Assembly: GCA_022113835.1 (NCBI GenBank)
Contig: JAILWY010000040.1
Span: forward strand, 1-64,000
Source of the DNA: Atopsyche davidsoni
Lineage: Eukaryota > Arthropoda > Insecta > Trichoptera > Hydrobiosidae
Direction: 5' to 3'
DNA: 64,000 nt
The notes under the pieces were generated by a model, which did no database searches, was not told the DNA's origin, and saw only the letters and a program-made list of their open reading frames with translations. Within the stretch, counting starts at the first letter, position 1. Every line of letters starts with the position of its first letter. The position numbers and the translations under genes are program-made. Of this stretch, positions 11,401-23,505 are shown piece by piece.

Positions 11401-14400
11401 TGCCTCATAGAAGACAAAAGACAAGAAGACTTCATTAAAATAATACGAGTACAAAAGGAAAGAACCAACGACACGCTAAGTAATGTCATCATGACTGTCA
11501 CTAGGGACATCAGGAGTTCAATGCTGAATCTAGGTAGAATAAACATTGGTTTTTCTCAGGTTCATATAGAAAACGACTCGCCTCTCATATAGTATTTCAA
11601 ATGCTTGGGATTGGACACACAAGTCCACCGTTAGCAGGTACCCATACTGCGCTGGGAAACACAGAACATCCGAGTGTGACCACAAGTGCTGGAATTGCTT
11701 CAAATCGAAGGAAAAATCAACCGATCACGGGGCTTTGAGCCTATTCAAGATGAAAGAGAGAGCAATTCAATGCATAAAACCAAGAATCAAGTTCTTGCAG
11801 TGGAATCTGTTCTTCAATAGTTTTAAAACATTTTTTTTGTGGAAGATAATTGTTGAATTATTGTTTTTATATAAGAAATGCTATCAAATTCATTATCAGA
11901 TGGCCATGTAAAAATTCTTTGCAACTTATTCCTAGTCTTTGCTTTGATTAAAAGAAACTGATATAAAACTACTACAGTTGTTGGATTCCGTAGTCAATCA
12001 ATAGCAGTTGGTGTTTTATGCAGTAAATGATTTTTAAGGATAAGAAAACAGTTTCACTACTATTTTCATATGAAATGTTGTGTACTGGTCGCGTCTAGGG
12101 ATTGCACTCTATCGCGTTGTGTATGTATCCCGCGGGGACCACTCACTACCTGTTTCACTGTGACGTTTTATACGTCATAAATCCCCTTTATGGGCCATAG
12201 ACTACAGCTATGCAATATGAAATTAATTGTAATGAGCACAGTACGTCAAATATTCTTTCTGGGTCTGTTACGTTTGTCTGTGGCGCTGACACGGCACCCG
12301 CAACCGAAGCACCCTGTTGTCTCATATGCAAAAAGCTCTGTATAAACAAACATTATCAGTTGAATTCTCTGTTAAGGTGTGTGGGACGAGGTATTCCTAC
12401 CGCACAACAGACTACAAATCGGCAACTTTGTAATTGACTAGCACTAACAATATGAAAAAAAATCTGTATTTTCTATTGTTTTTACTTCTATTTTTTCGAA
12501 TTCTATTCCTTACGGCTTTAATTTTTAAATCATATGCACATCAGTAAATGTGTGTTTTTGTTTTTATTAACTTTATGTTGACACAAGCATATTTTTTATT
12601 TCAGATCTCCCTATTTATCGACTTTTTTTAATGTATGTTCCGGGTTTACAAAAAGTCTGACAAAATATTTTCAGAAATACCAAATTTAGTCTACTGCAGG
12701 GAAAAAATTCAAGAAAAAAGAAGCATTGAAAGGAAAAAGTTGGCATGGATAAAAGATGATGTTGTTAAAATATTTATTTATTAAGTTTGCAAGTATACAG
12801 TGAATTGAGTATGCGTATTAACATACTTTTGTCTACAGACAAGCATATAAAGGTTTTTTTTAATTTCAAATCTCACTATTTAATGACAATTCGTAATAGT
12901 ATGTTCAATAAATGTGTATTAAACACAAGTCCAAATCTGTACACATAAACATTTTTAAATCTAGACTTTTAGTGAATCTGAAAATGTTAACAAATCTCAT
13001 ATAACACAATATTAAATAACCTCGAATAAGAAATCACCTTTGTTACAGAAATATGACATTTAAAGATGGAAACTATCGCCTTATGAAAAACACATCTGCT
13101 TCCTATTAAAACAATTATTTTCATTTGGCCCTTAAACTAACATCACCAAAACAATAAATTATAATTAAGTTTAATTTCTTCAGTTTTACCAAAAATATAA
13201 GATACAAATGACTAGCTTAAAAATTTGCTAATAGATACTTTTATTAAACGCCTATATGGCAACCTTCCAATTATAGTTTTTAACTCTATAAAGATTTTAT
13301 CTGTATACACAATAACATATTTAAAAAAAATTGTATGTCATATAATCTGTACAGCCTTATCAGCTAACAGCTGTAAGATGCATTATTAAGGCTTTGGAAT
13401 TTGCACCTCGTTAAAATCTTAATATCTAAACATCTCTTCACCTAAATTAACTCAAGTTTAGAGCCACTAGAAGCAACTCGACCCAGGCGGGTGTTTACTG
13501 CTATAAGAAAACAACTGAAAGTATAACCTCATATTTGATGCTCAAAATTACAATATGTCTAATTTGAGCATTTTTAATTTATTAATAGAAAGCAATATCT
13601 ATACATATTTAGGTATCATTGTGGCTGATGTAACTAAAATATTATTCATCTGTCAAGTAAACTATATTTAGTTTAGTTTTCAATGACCGTGCCCAATTAT
13701 TGTTGGCCATGAATATGAACGTAGGAAAAGCTATTCACAGCCCTAAGCTTTCAGAAATCAAAACCTAGATAGCGAACATAATAAAGAGTATTTTTATATT
13801 AAGGCTAAGAGTATAGATAAGAGTTCTTATCTTAAATAAATGTTCTTACTTGATCAATGATCAGTATAATGCAAACTGCAGTTAGACTGGTTATTATATA
13901 AAGATGACTTAAAGACTTAATAGCATTCTGTGAAACTAATACTTTCAACAAACCGAATGATCACCAAGTACAAACATTAAAGTTGACATATTTAACCATC
14001 AAAAATATAGAATAAATAACAAATATAAATGTCGTTATCCTTAAACAATTATGCTAAGAAATTCACTCTCTTTATATTATCACACTACAATATTATCGCC
14101 TCTATGAAAAAAATAGGTTGTGTGTTTGTAGTTTTATTGAATTGTTTGGAGGTTACTACTCCCACCAAATCTTTAATTTTTATACAGAACTCAAATTGTA
14201 CACATCAATGACATTTAGAGGGAGTATCGATCCCAAGCATGTCAAATTATAATACCAAAAATAAATAACAACATTTGCACATTGCGGCTAGTGGACTCTC
14301 CTGAGCAACCAGGCTTACTAACTTACAAACAACATCGACAGCGAGTCTTAGCGAACAAATATAGATTATGAAATAAAATGACCTGGTAAATAAAATTCAA

Positions 14401-14593
14401 CTTAAAAAAATTTACATTAATTACATCCAATAAGAGATTTTTCTTCTTAACTAGAAGGTATCAAAAGCTAACATCTCAATAAACTCTAAAATAAATCAAA
14501 TATTTCATATTTCTGCGGTCAAAGCCATTTACAGAGAATGCCTTACATGTAATATATTAATTTAATATATAACAAGAACAAATAATCGTAAAT
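11401..14593. other. Intergenic, no gene recognised
   Basis: About 3.2 kb of AT-rich sequence. A slightly more GC-rich patch at 12060-12440 has only short frames with no known motif. Nothing else could be supported. Confidence 0.6.
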
Positions 14594-17500
14594 TTAGTAG
14601 TCTTCAACAGACAGGGCATCATCATTATTGGATACTGAGTCATCTGAAGACTCATCCGTCTTTAACACTGTAAAGAACGATGTTAGCGTCTTCAGCATGA
14701 CACCTGTAAAAAATTTAAAACAGATTATTTCGAGTAGAATGCAATGGGAATATTACAAACACATCCCCTGGTCAGGCATAGCAAAACTGTTCACCTTTTC
14801 CTTCTTGTTCTAGAGGATCATCGTTTACTTCCCAAGCGCAGAAAGACCTATAGGTTACTACCTCTCCAGACTCCCACAATTTTTCGAATAAGGATACAGT
14901 GATGCCTGAAAATAACAATAAGAAATATTTAAATGTTTGTGGATTTATCTCATTGGATCTATTCGTCTGTAAGGCAAGTTACCTTGAGGGTGCTCCAGCT
15001 TGTGCATCAAACGTTGGATGCTAAAAAGAACTTGTATCTCTTTGTTCTTATCATAATTCACATAATGTATTAGCAAGGGATAGTTCATATGCATTCTGTA
15101 AAGAGCGGAATCATCTAGGCGCGGCTTATGGGTAGCACTAGGGCACAGGGCATATGTAAAGACGGCCTCAGTGAGTGCGCGCACAAACCATGGCTCTTCG
15201 ACAGCCTCTCCAACATATTTCTAAAAGAAAATCCAAATTCAGTAAATATGTCTAGTCCACTTATATATCTAGCTTTTTATTTCATACTTACTTTAATCCA
15301 GGAAATGATCCAGTCGGATTTTTTCTCAAGTTTAAAAAACTTAAGGAGCCTTGAGCAGGCAGTTTGGCTGTCCTGGACCATTTTAATTGTAGGACTGTCT
15401 TGAATTAGGAAGAAAGGGCCCATATCTATATTGAAAGCCTGGGCCTGCAATAAAATGTTAGATTAAGTTTAATTGATCGGGAGAAGTTTGTGATGTATTA
15501 AAAGCACACAATCAAGTGACATTACATCATCTTCAGGCATCCAATCTACCAGTTCCATGTTGCAACATCCTTCTTCCCACCAACTTTGAATGACAGTGGA
15601 GGGTTCTTGGCTCTCGATAAAAAGAGCTTTAAGTAAATTATATCCTTTCTTCTGTGCTATAACTTTGACAAAAATACCCTGTATTTCCCACAGCTTCACG
15701 TGCTGCAAAGAAAAATGTAATACTTAGTCCTTCACATCAGTATTTTTAAATGAGTATAAATAATGTCTTCCATCAGAAATATAGTGTCTTCATATCAGCC
15801 ATCAGGCCACTACTTATGAAACATCATTTATTGTGTGGATGAATGGATTGCTGCAATAAAGTTTACGTACGTGTTTTTTTTTCAATGAATAGAAAAAAAG
15901 GGCAAACATTTTCCAAATGTCCACATTGTAGTCAAACATTTGGGGGGTGGATATATCAATTACTTCTCGGAAGTATATTATAAAACTGTCTCTATCGAGT
16001 AGTTCATCGTCAATTAGCCTTCCGGTAACTTCCCCTATAACTTCCATTACAAATATTTTCTGACTAAAAAGTAACAATAAATAGATTAAGCATTTCACAG
16101 AACCCAGTGCTGGATAATCATCAACTCAAAAATAAACACACTTATTCAAACCCCAAAGTAGCAATTCTCGAACAACCAGCTCTATCGAGTACTTTTCCAA
16201 TGGAAAGTCCCGCAAGAGTTTGTAAATAATGCCATATGCACTGTCATTTTGTCCTTCAACCATCATCTTCTCGAGTTTATCAAAGATTTCGTCCGAGAGG
16301 GGACATTTCTCAAACCGTGGAAGTGAATTTTCCTTGGGTTTATCTGAAATGCATCATCAACTGTAAAATCATTGAATAAATTCAAATTGTAAACATATGA
16401 TTACCCAACTTCCAAAGTCAGAAACTTTAATTCAAAATATTTTATTTAGTAAAAGAAAAGCTCTTAAAATACAAGCAAATCAAAACAGCAACATGGTGGA
16501 GCGGACACATCCAACTGACCTGCAGGGCTGTCCAAGTTACTGGACTTGAATGTAGATCTTTCAATTGAAGCTCCCTTCGTTCTGTAGCCGAGCTTTGGTC
16601 CAGAACCTGAAAAAAGTTGATATTAGTAACAAGAGGCGTGATATATAAGAAAATAACCCAACAATATAAAGAACAAAAGCAATATTTAATGATGTAACAG
16701 AACTTACTTTCCTCAGAACGATTTTGAGATGAGTCTGTAAAATCGCTCAGAACTGTATACATATTGGATGTAGTAGTGGTGGTAGTCTTCTTACTTGGAC
16801 TGCTACCATTTGACTTATTAATTGGCCAGCTGTCGTTTCCCTTTTTGGTGTTCGATCCTTTTCCCCATGATGTCATAAAGGTGGATGGCTGCAGCGAGGT
16901 CTGAGTGATGGGGGTCTAAAAAAATCTTAATTGATTGGTTTTGTGCAGCAAAATATGGCAGCGTGTTGCTTCAGATTATGAAGAAACTTACAGTGGGGTT
17001 TCCGATAAGCTTTAACTTCCCCGGATCTACAGAGTATGTCAGTCTGGTCCTGGAATTCCTAGCCTGCACTGGAAACCAACCGGGGTCTTCGGTAACACTT
17101 TTAGACGCACCTCTCTTGTTTATATTACTACATTGACGATCACTGCGATTTTGATAGACATTTGGTGTGAAATTACCGTAAAGGTTCTAGAAATATAACA
17201 ATTTATTTTTAATATTTTAAATTTTTAATAACTGTCAACACAAAATAATAAAGAAAATTATCTTAGAGAGTTAACCTCTTCGAATTGCACTTCCATCTGA
17301 ATTTGCTCCATAGTTTTAGGCTTAGACACTTGCCGCCTAGGGACCCACCCGCTCTTTCTTAGGTCAATAACATCTTGCAACATGAACCTGCAAAGCGATA
17401 AGAGAAGATAGAATACATTCTACTCTCCATGGCGTATAATGAATAAGAAAGTGCAGAATAAAAAATAAATATTATCATCACCTGACTCGGCTAGAGACAC

Positions 17501-20500
17501 TATTATCTTCGGATTTCACAATGGACAGCATTTCGGAAAAATATCTAGACAGATCCAACTTGCAATCTTGCTCTAGATTTTTCCCTATGGTAGTCAAAAG
17601 CTTGCATAGACATTCTAATGTCTCCTCTTCCAGCTTTGTGAGTAACCGTTCTATACAATAGATCATAATTTTACTAGTTATGATATTTTGCTTGAACAGC
17701 TCTCCTGAAAGAAAAAACAAGCAGCAATTAGACCACATGCTCTCGCACACTCAGGTACAGCTCGCAAATCCATATAGCCTGATACCCCTTTTTCGCGCAA
17801 AAAGAATAGAACATATTTATAAATACTCTCGTAAGCAAATCTATTGGCATAAGCCATAACAATGAAGTTATCATCAGACTGGGACAGGTTGAAGCTCTCT
17901 CGTGTAGTTTTACAATGGCATCAATTTACCCCAAGTCTCTCAGTCATCACCTCTATAGAAAACAATTACTTGCCTATGAATCTGATGTTTCCCACAGAGC
18001 GCATCCTTATTTTGCGCTCCTCTTCTTCAAGATTCATTTGTAAGGTCTTTTTATGATCCTAAAAAAAAAATGGGATTGAATTGAGACCATCACAGTTAAT
18101 CCTTATGACCAAAATATATGTAAGAAAAATAAATTATACATAAACAGAAATTCACTTCATAACCCACACAGCAAAATAAACAAACATCCTAGAGATGCAA
18201 GCCAGCGATGCATCCGCCCTAGCGATTACTCAGTAGTCTGACCTTTATCAATAATTGTCAAAGCTAACGATTAAATTGTTTGACATGGTCTCCTGTGCAG
18301 GATGCAAGCACTTTCTAATATTTATTTGACAGACAGTGCCGTTTATGTCGTGAAAATGTACAAGATTCATGTTTGAAGATATTTTTTTTCATGTTTTTAA
18401 AATTAATCTTATAAAATCACATACACATGACTTATAAATATTCATCGTAGACCGGTATAATTTATTTTCAAGTCTGAGAGCACTATGGTACTAGTTATTT
18501 TATTTTACTCTACAAATGGTATGATAGTAATTATTATATATTAGTCAACAATTTTTTTTTATCATTGCAGTGTCTAAATTAGAAAAGAGAGATGTATTTA
18601 CATTTTGGGCTCAATTCCACTCCATGGCTTAATTACAATATAAATGAAACTAGCTTTTTCTTTATAAATCACGCTCATAACAGATAGAAAAACATTTTTT
18701 AATTTATTATACTAAAAAACAAAGTGCAGAAATACTGAAGTGCAAAAAATACTGAAAATGCACCAAATCACACCTGTATGAATTTCACTCGGCTATAATA
18801 CTCAAAATAGATATAAAACCAGACCGATTCTTTCGCAAGCGCTAGTGGAAGTGCATTTCTCCTTGGTGCGCTCAATAACTTCATTGTAATACCTATTTTG
18901 CTTAACAATCTGAAGGCAAAACAATGACATACGCATGCGCCTTGGAGCTCCGCTTCAGACACCATCACCCTTCATCAGGAGCGATGTGAAATGACAAGTA
19001 CTTTTATTAATAAACATCATTTTGATAGCTTCCTTTTTCAAAATAAAAAAATAGCTAAATTAACATGAAAAAAAAAAGGATTAGATAAAATATCTAGGCA
19101 GAAGTTTTGACTAGTCGCCATACTTCTAAATAACACAAGTGCTCTGAAACACCAGTTATTAAAATATATATGATTTTATAAATTGCATCAAGTAAAAACA
19201 GTGTTAAATAATAGTAATTGAGTAGACGCCTGCAAGTATAATTACGGAAGGTAATATAATGGCTTATGTAATTATATATTTTCTTACATATATTTTTCAA
19301 AATACATTATCACTCATGAGCAGTCAAGACACATTGTCAAAGGGAAACTGAACTCACACGATCGTCGCACACATCGATTTCCTTTTGCTTCTCGACAGTA
19401 GCACGGTCAGCCTTCTCGAATTCTTTCTGACATCTGCTCACTATCAATTTACGAAAGCTGACAAACTCTTCTTTGTTGTCAGTCTCTTCTGGAGACCTTT
19501 TCACCTATTAAATGACAATGCCATGAAAATGAGCTCCAGTAGGATTGTTGGTGAATAAGTATGAGTCTCTAAGTTTACCTTTATTTGTTCTAGCATCTTG
19601 CACATCAGTGCATACTCCACTGAAAAGCTTGGTTCATCAATAGCCTTTTCAAATACGAGATCAATAACTCCAGAGAGTTTTCCAGGGGTATCGATTTTCA
19701 AATCTTGCACTTGTGAGATAAGTTTATCAAACATTTGTGGAGTCAATTTGTTTAAAACGCTCCGAAATTTTTTGAACAATTCCTAGAAAAAATTATGGAA
19801 AAATATAAAGATCCTTTTAAAAAAGTTACAGTCACCTTGCTTTTTGCTTCCAGTGGAGAGCCAACAAACAACTAACTTGAGTTGAAATATCGTCATCAGT
19901 CAGCGCAACAGATCGCATTCTCGTCGGCTTCCAAGCATTTTGGGTTTCATTCAATTTGACGTCTGACCGAAGTGATAGGTTAACGTGAATAACGCTGGGT
20001 TTGCCTCCACTCGGAGCAGGAACACCATTCTTGGGATTTTGTTTTCCTGTAAACAATAATCAAGAAGTTATTTCTGGATTTCGTCAAGCAGCACGTTCTT
20101 TTTGTTTTGAAGCTTACCGTGCAATGACTTTCTGCTAGGTGTTACATGAGCTCTAGATGAGCTCCCTCGGGCATAGCCAGGGAGTAAAATGTTTTGCATT
20201 ATTGATACAGGGTGTGACGACTCCTGTGCTCCTCGACTCTGAAATTAGTTTATGAATTATACATTTTAGATGATATTTTAAAAATGAAAATAATTGTAAT
20301 AATAGTAAAAATAACAAACCCTAAATGTTTTATCAGAATAAAGATCTTGAGGTATATTATCAGGTTTCGTGGCATTGGGAAGAAATCTAAATTGCATTAG
20401 AAACTCCAGGTCATACTGCTTTTTACCGGATCGATTGAGAGGAGACCACTGGTCTAAAAACAAACATGAAATTGTATTAACTAGCAGTAATAAGTTATGT

Positions 20501-20768
20501 GACTTAACAGTGAAGTAGTGTGGAAAAGACTTACCATCTCTGTAATTGAACTTTAAGGGGACTGCCCCTGAAGCGGCACCTTCGTCTGGCTCATTTGCAT
20601 TGTTGTCTGTGTGTATGATCTGAGTTTCTGAGCTTACACTGGACAATGAATCAGAGTTGTGATCGTCTATAAAATAAAAAGGATGATTGAACACATATCA
20701 TCATATGGATAAATTCAATTTGATACTCAAGTACAGTAATACGCACCATTTTCTTTTTTTCTCTCCAT
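14594..20768 (-). CDS. eIF4G: Eukaryotic translation initiation factor 4 gamma (eIF4G)
   Basis: Twenty coding exons join in phase: 20768-20747, 20666-20535, 20453-20320, 20238-20118, 20046-19877, 19782-19579, 19504-19358, 18058-17974, 17704-17482, 17387-17276, 17186-16992, 16915-16708, 16606-16520, 16343-16142, 16063-15871, 15702-15526, 15444-15292, 15220-14983, 14905-14795, 14703-14594. The total is 3024 nt, 1007 residues plus TAA. The eIF4E-binding helix is [12 protein letters not shown] (Y65, L70, M71). MIF4G (about 194-430) has [21 protein letters not shown] and GNIRFIGELFK, and binds eIF4A; MA3 lies near 620-740 and the W2/eIF5C-like end near 820-1000. The protein scaffolds eIF4E, eIF4A and eIF3 for cap-dependent initiation in the cytoplasm. 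The exon 8 donor is GC rather than GT. The N-terminus before the eIF4E site is very short (family members usually have several hundred residues there), so exon 1 (ATG at 20768, CAAACATGG context) is the least certain part. Confidence 0.88.
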
Positions 20769-21176
20769 GTTTGGCTTATATTCACACTCTTAAAGTGTGG
20801 CAATACAGAATGCTCAAATCTCAAATCAGGAAATGTGCAGGTGAAAATGAATCACAGTCCTTACCCTGATATTTATCCACTTTATTTACTTGCGTTTGTT
20901 AAAATTTTTGATTATTGTTAAATTCATTCTCAAATGCTATTTAATAGTTACACTTATATCTAATGCGTTTTCTGTGAAAAAAAAAAAAGTTATTGTCGCA
21001 TACAATGAATTGACAAACATGATTATGGTCAAAAGTGATACACTATAATAAATTATTGAATAAGTACGACTCCAGATCAATCCCTAACTAAATTCATTTA
21101 CGACCAGCAACAACAATCAAAACTAATTATTTTAGACAATCAGTCAATATTTAGACGTTAGGCCTGATGTCTGATG

Positions 21177-21224
21177 AACACTTTTTACATTTCTTTGAGT
21201 TTTCAAAGAAATGTAAAAAGTGTT
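21177..21224. repeat. Perfect inverted repeat: 22-bp stem, 4-nt loop
   Basis: Positions 21177-21198 are the exact reverse complement of 21203-21224, with loop GTTT. It has the same stem and loop sizes as the hairpin at 5992-6039. Both contain a TTTCTTTG/CAAAGAAA core, but placed differently in the stem, so common descent is unproven. Confidence 0.9.
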
Positions 21225-22577
21225 TTAAACTGTAGAATTTCTAAAAAAAAATCAAGGAATTTGTTATGCAATACCAGCAATTCTATGATACAATTGACAA
21301 TGGTGTGCTTACACATAATCCATAATTCGATAATTTATAAGTATGATAAGAAATATAGTCTGCAGGTCAAACTATAATGCTCATTTTATCAAATATTATT
21401 GACCCGAATACATATTTATAGCTTAAACACTACATAATATTGCGAGAAGAGAGCTAATCAGTAATTGTTACCTGCTTTGGGATAATTTTGTATGCATTAT
21501 TTCAAATTATTACTTGACTATTTATACCAAACATGTTAATTTTGCTTTTCTGTGAAAGTGAAAGAGCCAAGTTAAAATTTCAAGGTTTAATTACACGCAG
21601 GGGTATACATGACTTATTTGGAGCTAGAACCAGTTTATCGGATATGCCAACGTCAGAATGTCATTCGTAGGTGCACCGTGCTTCTCGCAAGAATACGCCA
21701 CATCGGTTTCTAACGGTCGGCGTTACTATACCCTAACCTTAAAGCTAATAATTATAAAAAGTAGCAATTTAAGGAATGGAATGGAATTTGCTGTAACGAG
21801 ATGTGTAGACAAGGTCTACTTATAAGATCCCTGGTTCTAAGAATTAGAGAAGTTACGATATTATTGGCAATTTTATAGAGTTTTATTCAATAAGTCAACA
21901 TACATTGTTTTCTACATATTGTAAAACATTTCTATTTACTCAATAAAAACATATTTGCAGTGTAATATTCCAGTGATACAAGTATTTCAATGTTACTAAA
22001 TATGCAAAAGGTACGTATCTTCAGAGTCTAAAAACTAAAAATAGAAGTGAGAAAAGTAACCACGTGGGAGTGAATCTGTTGGAGAAAATTTAAGATGGCG
22101 ATACATTGCAGATGATATATTAACAACACATCCAATTCTTATTCGTAATTAGAAAAAAAAGTAGTACATACCATAGAAAATAGTTTTGTCGGAAAATACA
22201 AAAAATGTATTAAAAGTTTTACAATTTTTACGGAGCTCAACTGAGAAAACCGGCTGAAATTAATTAAGAAATCACAAATTATTTCAAGTCTCTTGAATGT
22301 TAGTCACTTTAAATTGAATTGTTCAAGCTTTTGGTTGTTTCTAGAAAATTTGAATATAAAATTATTAGCAGCGGCACACCAGTGATGTTAGTCTGATACA
22401 AGTGCTGCGCGTTTTGAGCAAATTCGTGCGGCTTAATGGGCTCCGTGGCGGACAGGGATACCAACGCAACGACGCTTTCAATGTGCTGCCACTATTAAAA
22501 AATATAGTCCTACTTTACGGAAACAATTCTTTGAATATAATTATTATACATTATAATTATTATATATTATTATTATC

Positions 22578-22578
<1 letters not shown>

Positions 22579-22622
<44 letters not shown>
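22579..22622. repeat. (AT)n microsatellite
   Basis: About 44 bp of pure AT dinucleotides within AT-rich DNA. Confidence 0.95.
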
Positions 22623-22626
<4 letters not shown>

Positions 22627-23029
22627 AAAATATTTATATAGGTAGGTATATTACAAATAATTACAATATTGTGGCCAGCAAGATGCCTTTTTCAACTCCA
22701 ACGGAACTGGGGAACCGTCAAGTTATCTTTAATCAAGCTTTGGCAGCATCTCCCAACTCTCAAAAATTAAAAAAAAAATAGAATAGCTGAAATAAAGTAG
22801 GTTTCCAAGGAATCAAGGAAGATCCTCGCGAACATATTAAATTACAGGCGGGCAGGTAGAGGCAGCATATTTAATTTATAACGAGTAAATACAAGAAATA
22901 AATACAGATCTGTATTCATGGTTCCTGTGTAGGAGATAAGACATAAATACGTGGACACGTCACCAAAGGAGGGAGGAATGAGACCTTACTTGTCGCTCAT
23001 CTTCTGGTATAGCAGCGCTTGTGCCGATC

Positions 23030-23475
23030 TGCAGTGATTCAGAGACATGGTGCTGTTATCTTTTGGCTCGGTGCTGGGATCCGCAGGAGTACAGACAAAA
23101 TAGCTGTGTGTGGCCTTTTAACGGAGTGTTCTGTTGTTCTGACGGCCTTCCTAAGGCCGTACCTACTGACAATTTCTAATTTCATAACGAAGGCTTCACC
23201 CATTTCCAAAATCATGTCACTTATTGTTATGCATGTAGTCGTCTTCGGTGTCTGATTAGTATGGTTGTTTTTTTCGGTTCCATTGTAATTCCCACGCGTA
23301 AGCTGCACATCTACCACGGCGAAACTGGGAAATATATTTACTTGCCGCAGAGCTTGTTAACGCAAGTAGGCTGCGCCAAGTACCTCGAGGGAATTGTTCC
23401 TGATACAATTATTTAACCACCTTGTACCATTGACCACGTAGGCACGATCTCTGGTGCCATGGAATCAGGTGAGTT
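23030..23475 (-). pseudogene. R1-clade retrotransposon 5' end (5'UTR and start of gag), fragment
   Basis: Read on the minus strand, 23475-23320 matches the 5'UTR of the element starting at 59388: ATCGTGCCTACG, TGGTACAAGGTGGTTAAA, TTCCCTCGAGGTACTTGGCG and CTCTGCGGCA occur in the same order. It runs into a frame beginning near 23317 at the place where gag starts in that element. The gag N-terminus is too diverged to align by eye beyond a few residues. It lies directly downstream of the poly(A) end of the element at 23506-25881, a head-to-tail order. Confidence 0.65.
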
Positions 23476-23505
23476 ACGAGACCGTGTGCGTCTCTCTTAG
23501 AAAGC

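Larger units (their letters stand above)
20769..23029. other. Intergenic region upstream of eIF4G
   Basis: No gene is recognised. A CpG-richer patch at about 21595-21740 could hold the eIF4G promoter or an upstream exon, but I find no decisive core element. The perfect hairpin at 21177 and an (AT)n tract at 22579-22622 lie here. Confidence 0.5.

Noticed and set aside
19353..19363. A donor 2 bp upstream (GTGTGA) for eIF4G exon 7
   Set aside because: Only the GTGAGT donor after 19358 keeps the frame into exon 8 ([14 protein letters not shown]) and gives a 49-codon exon.
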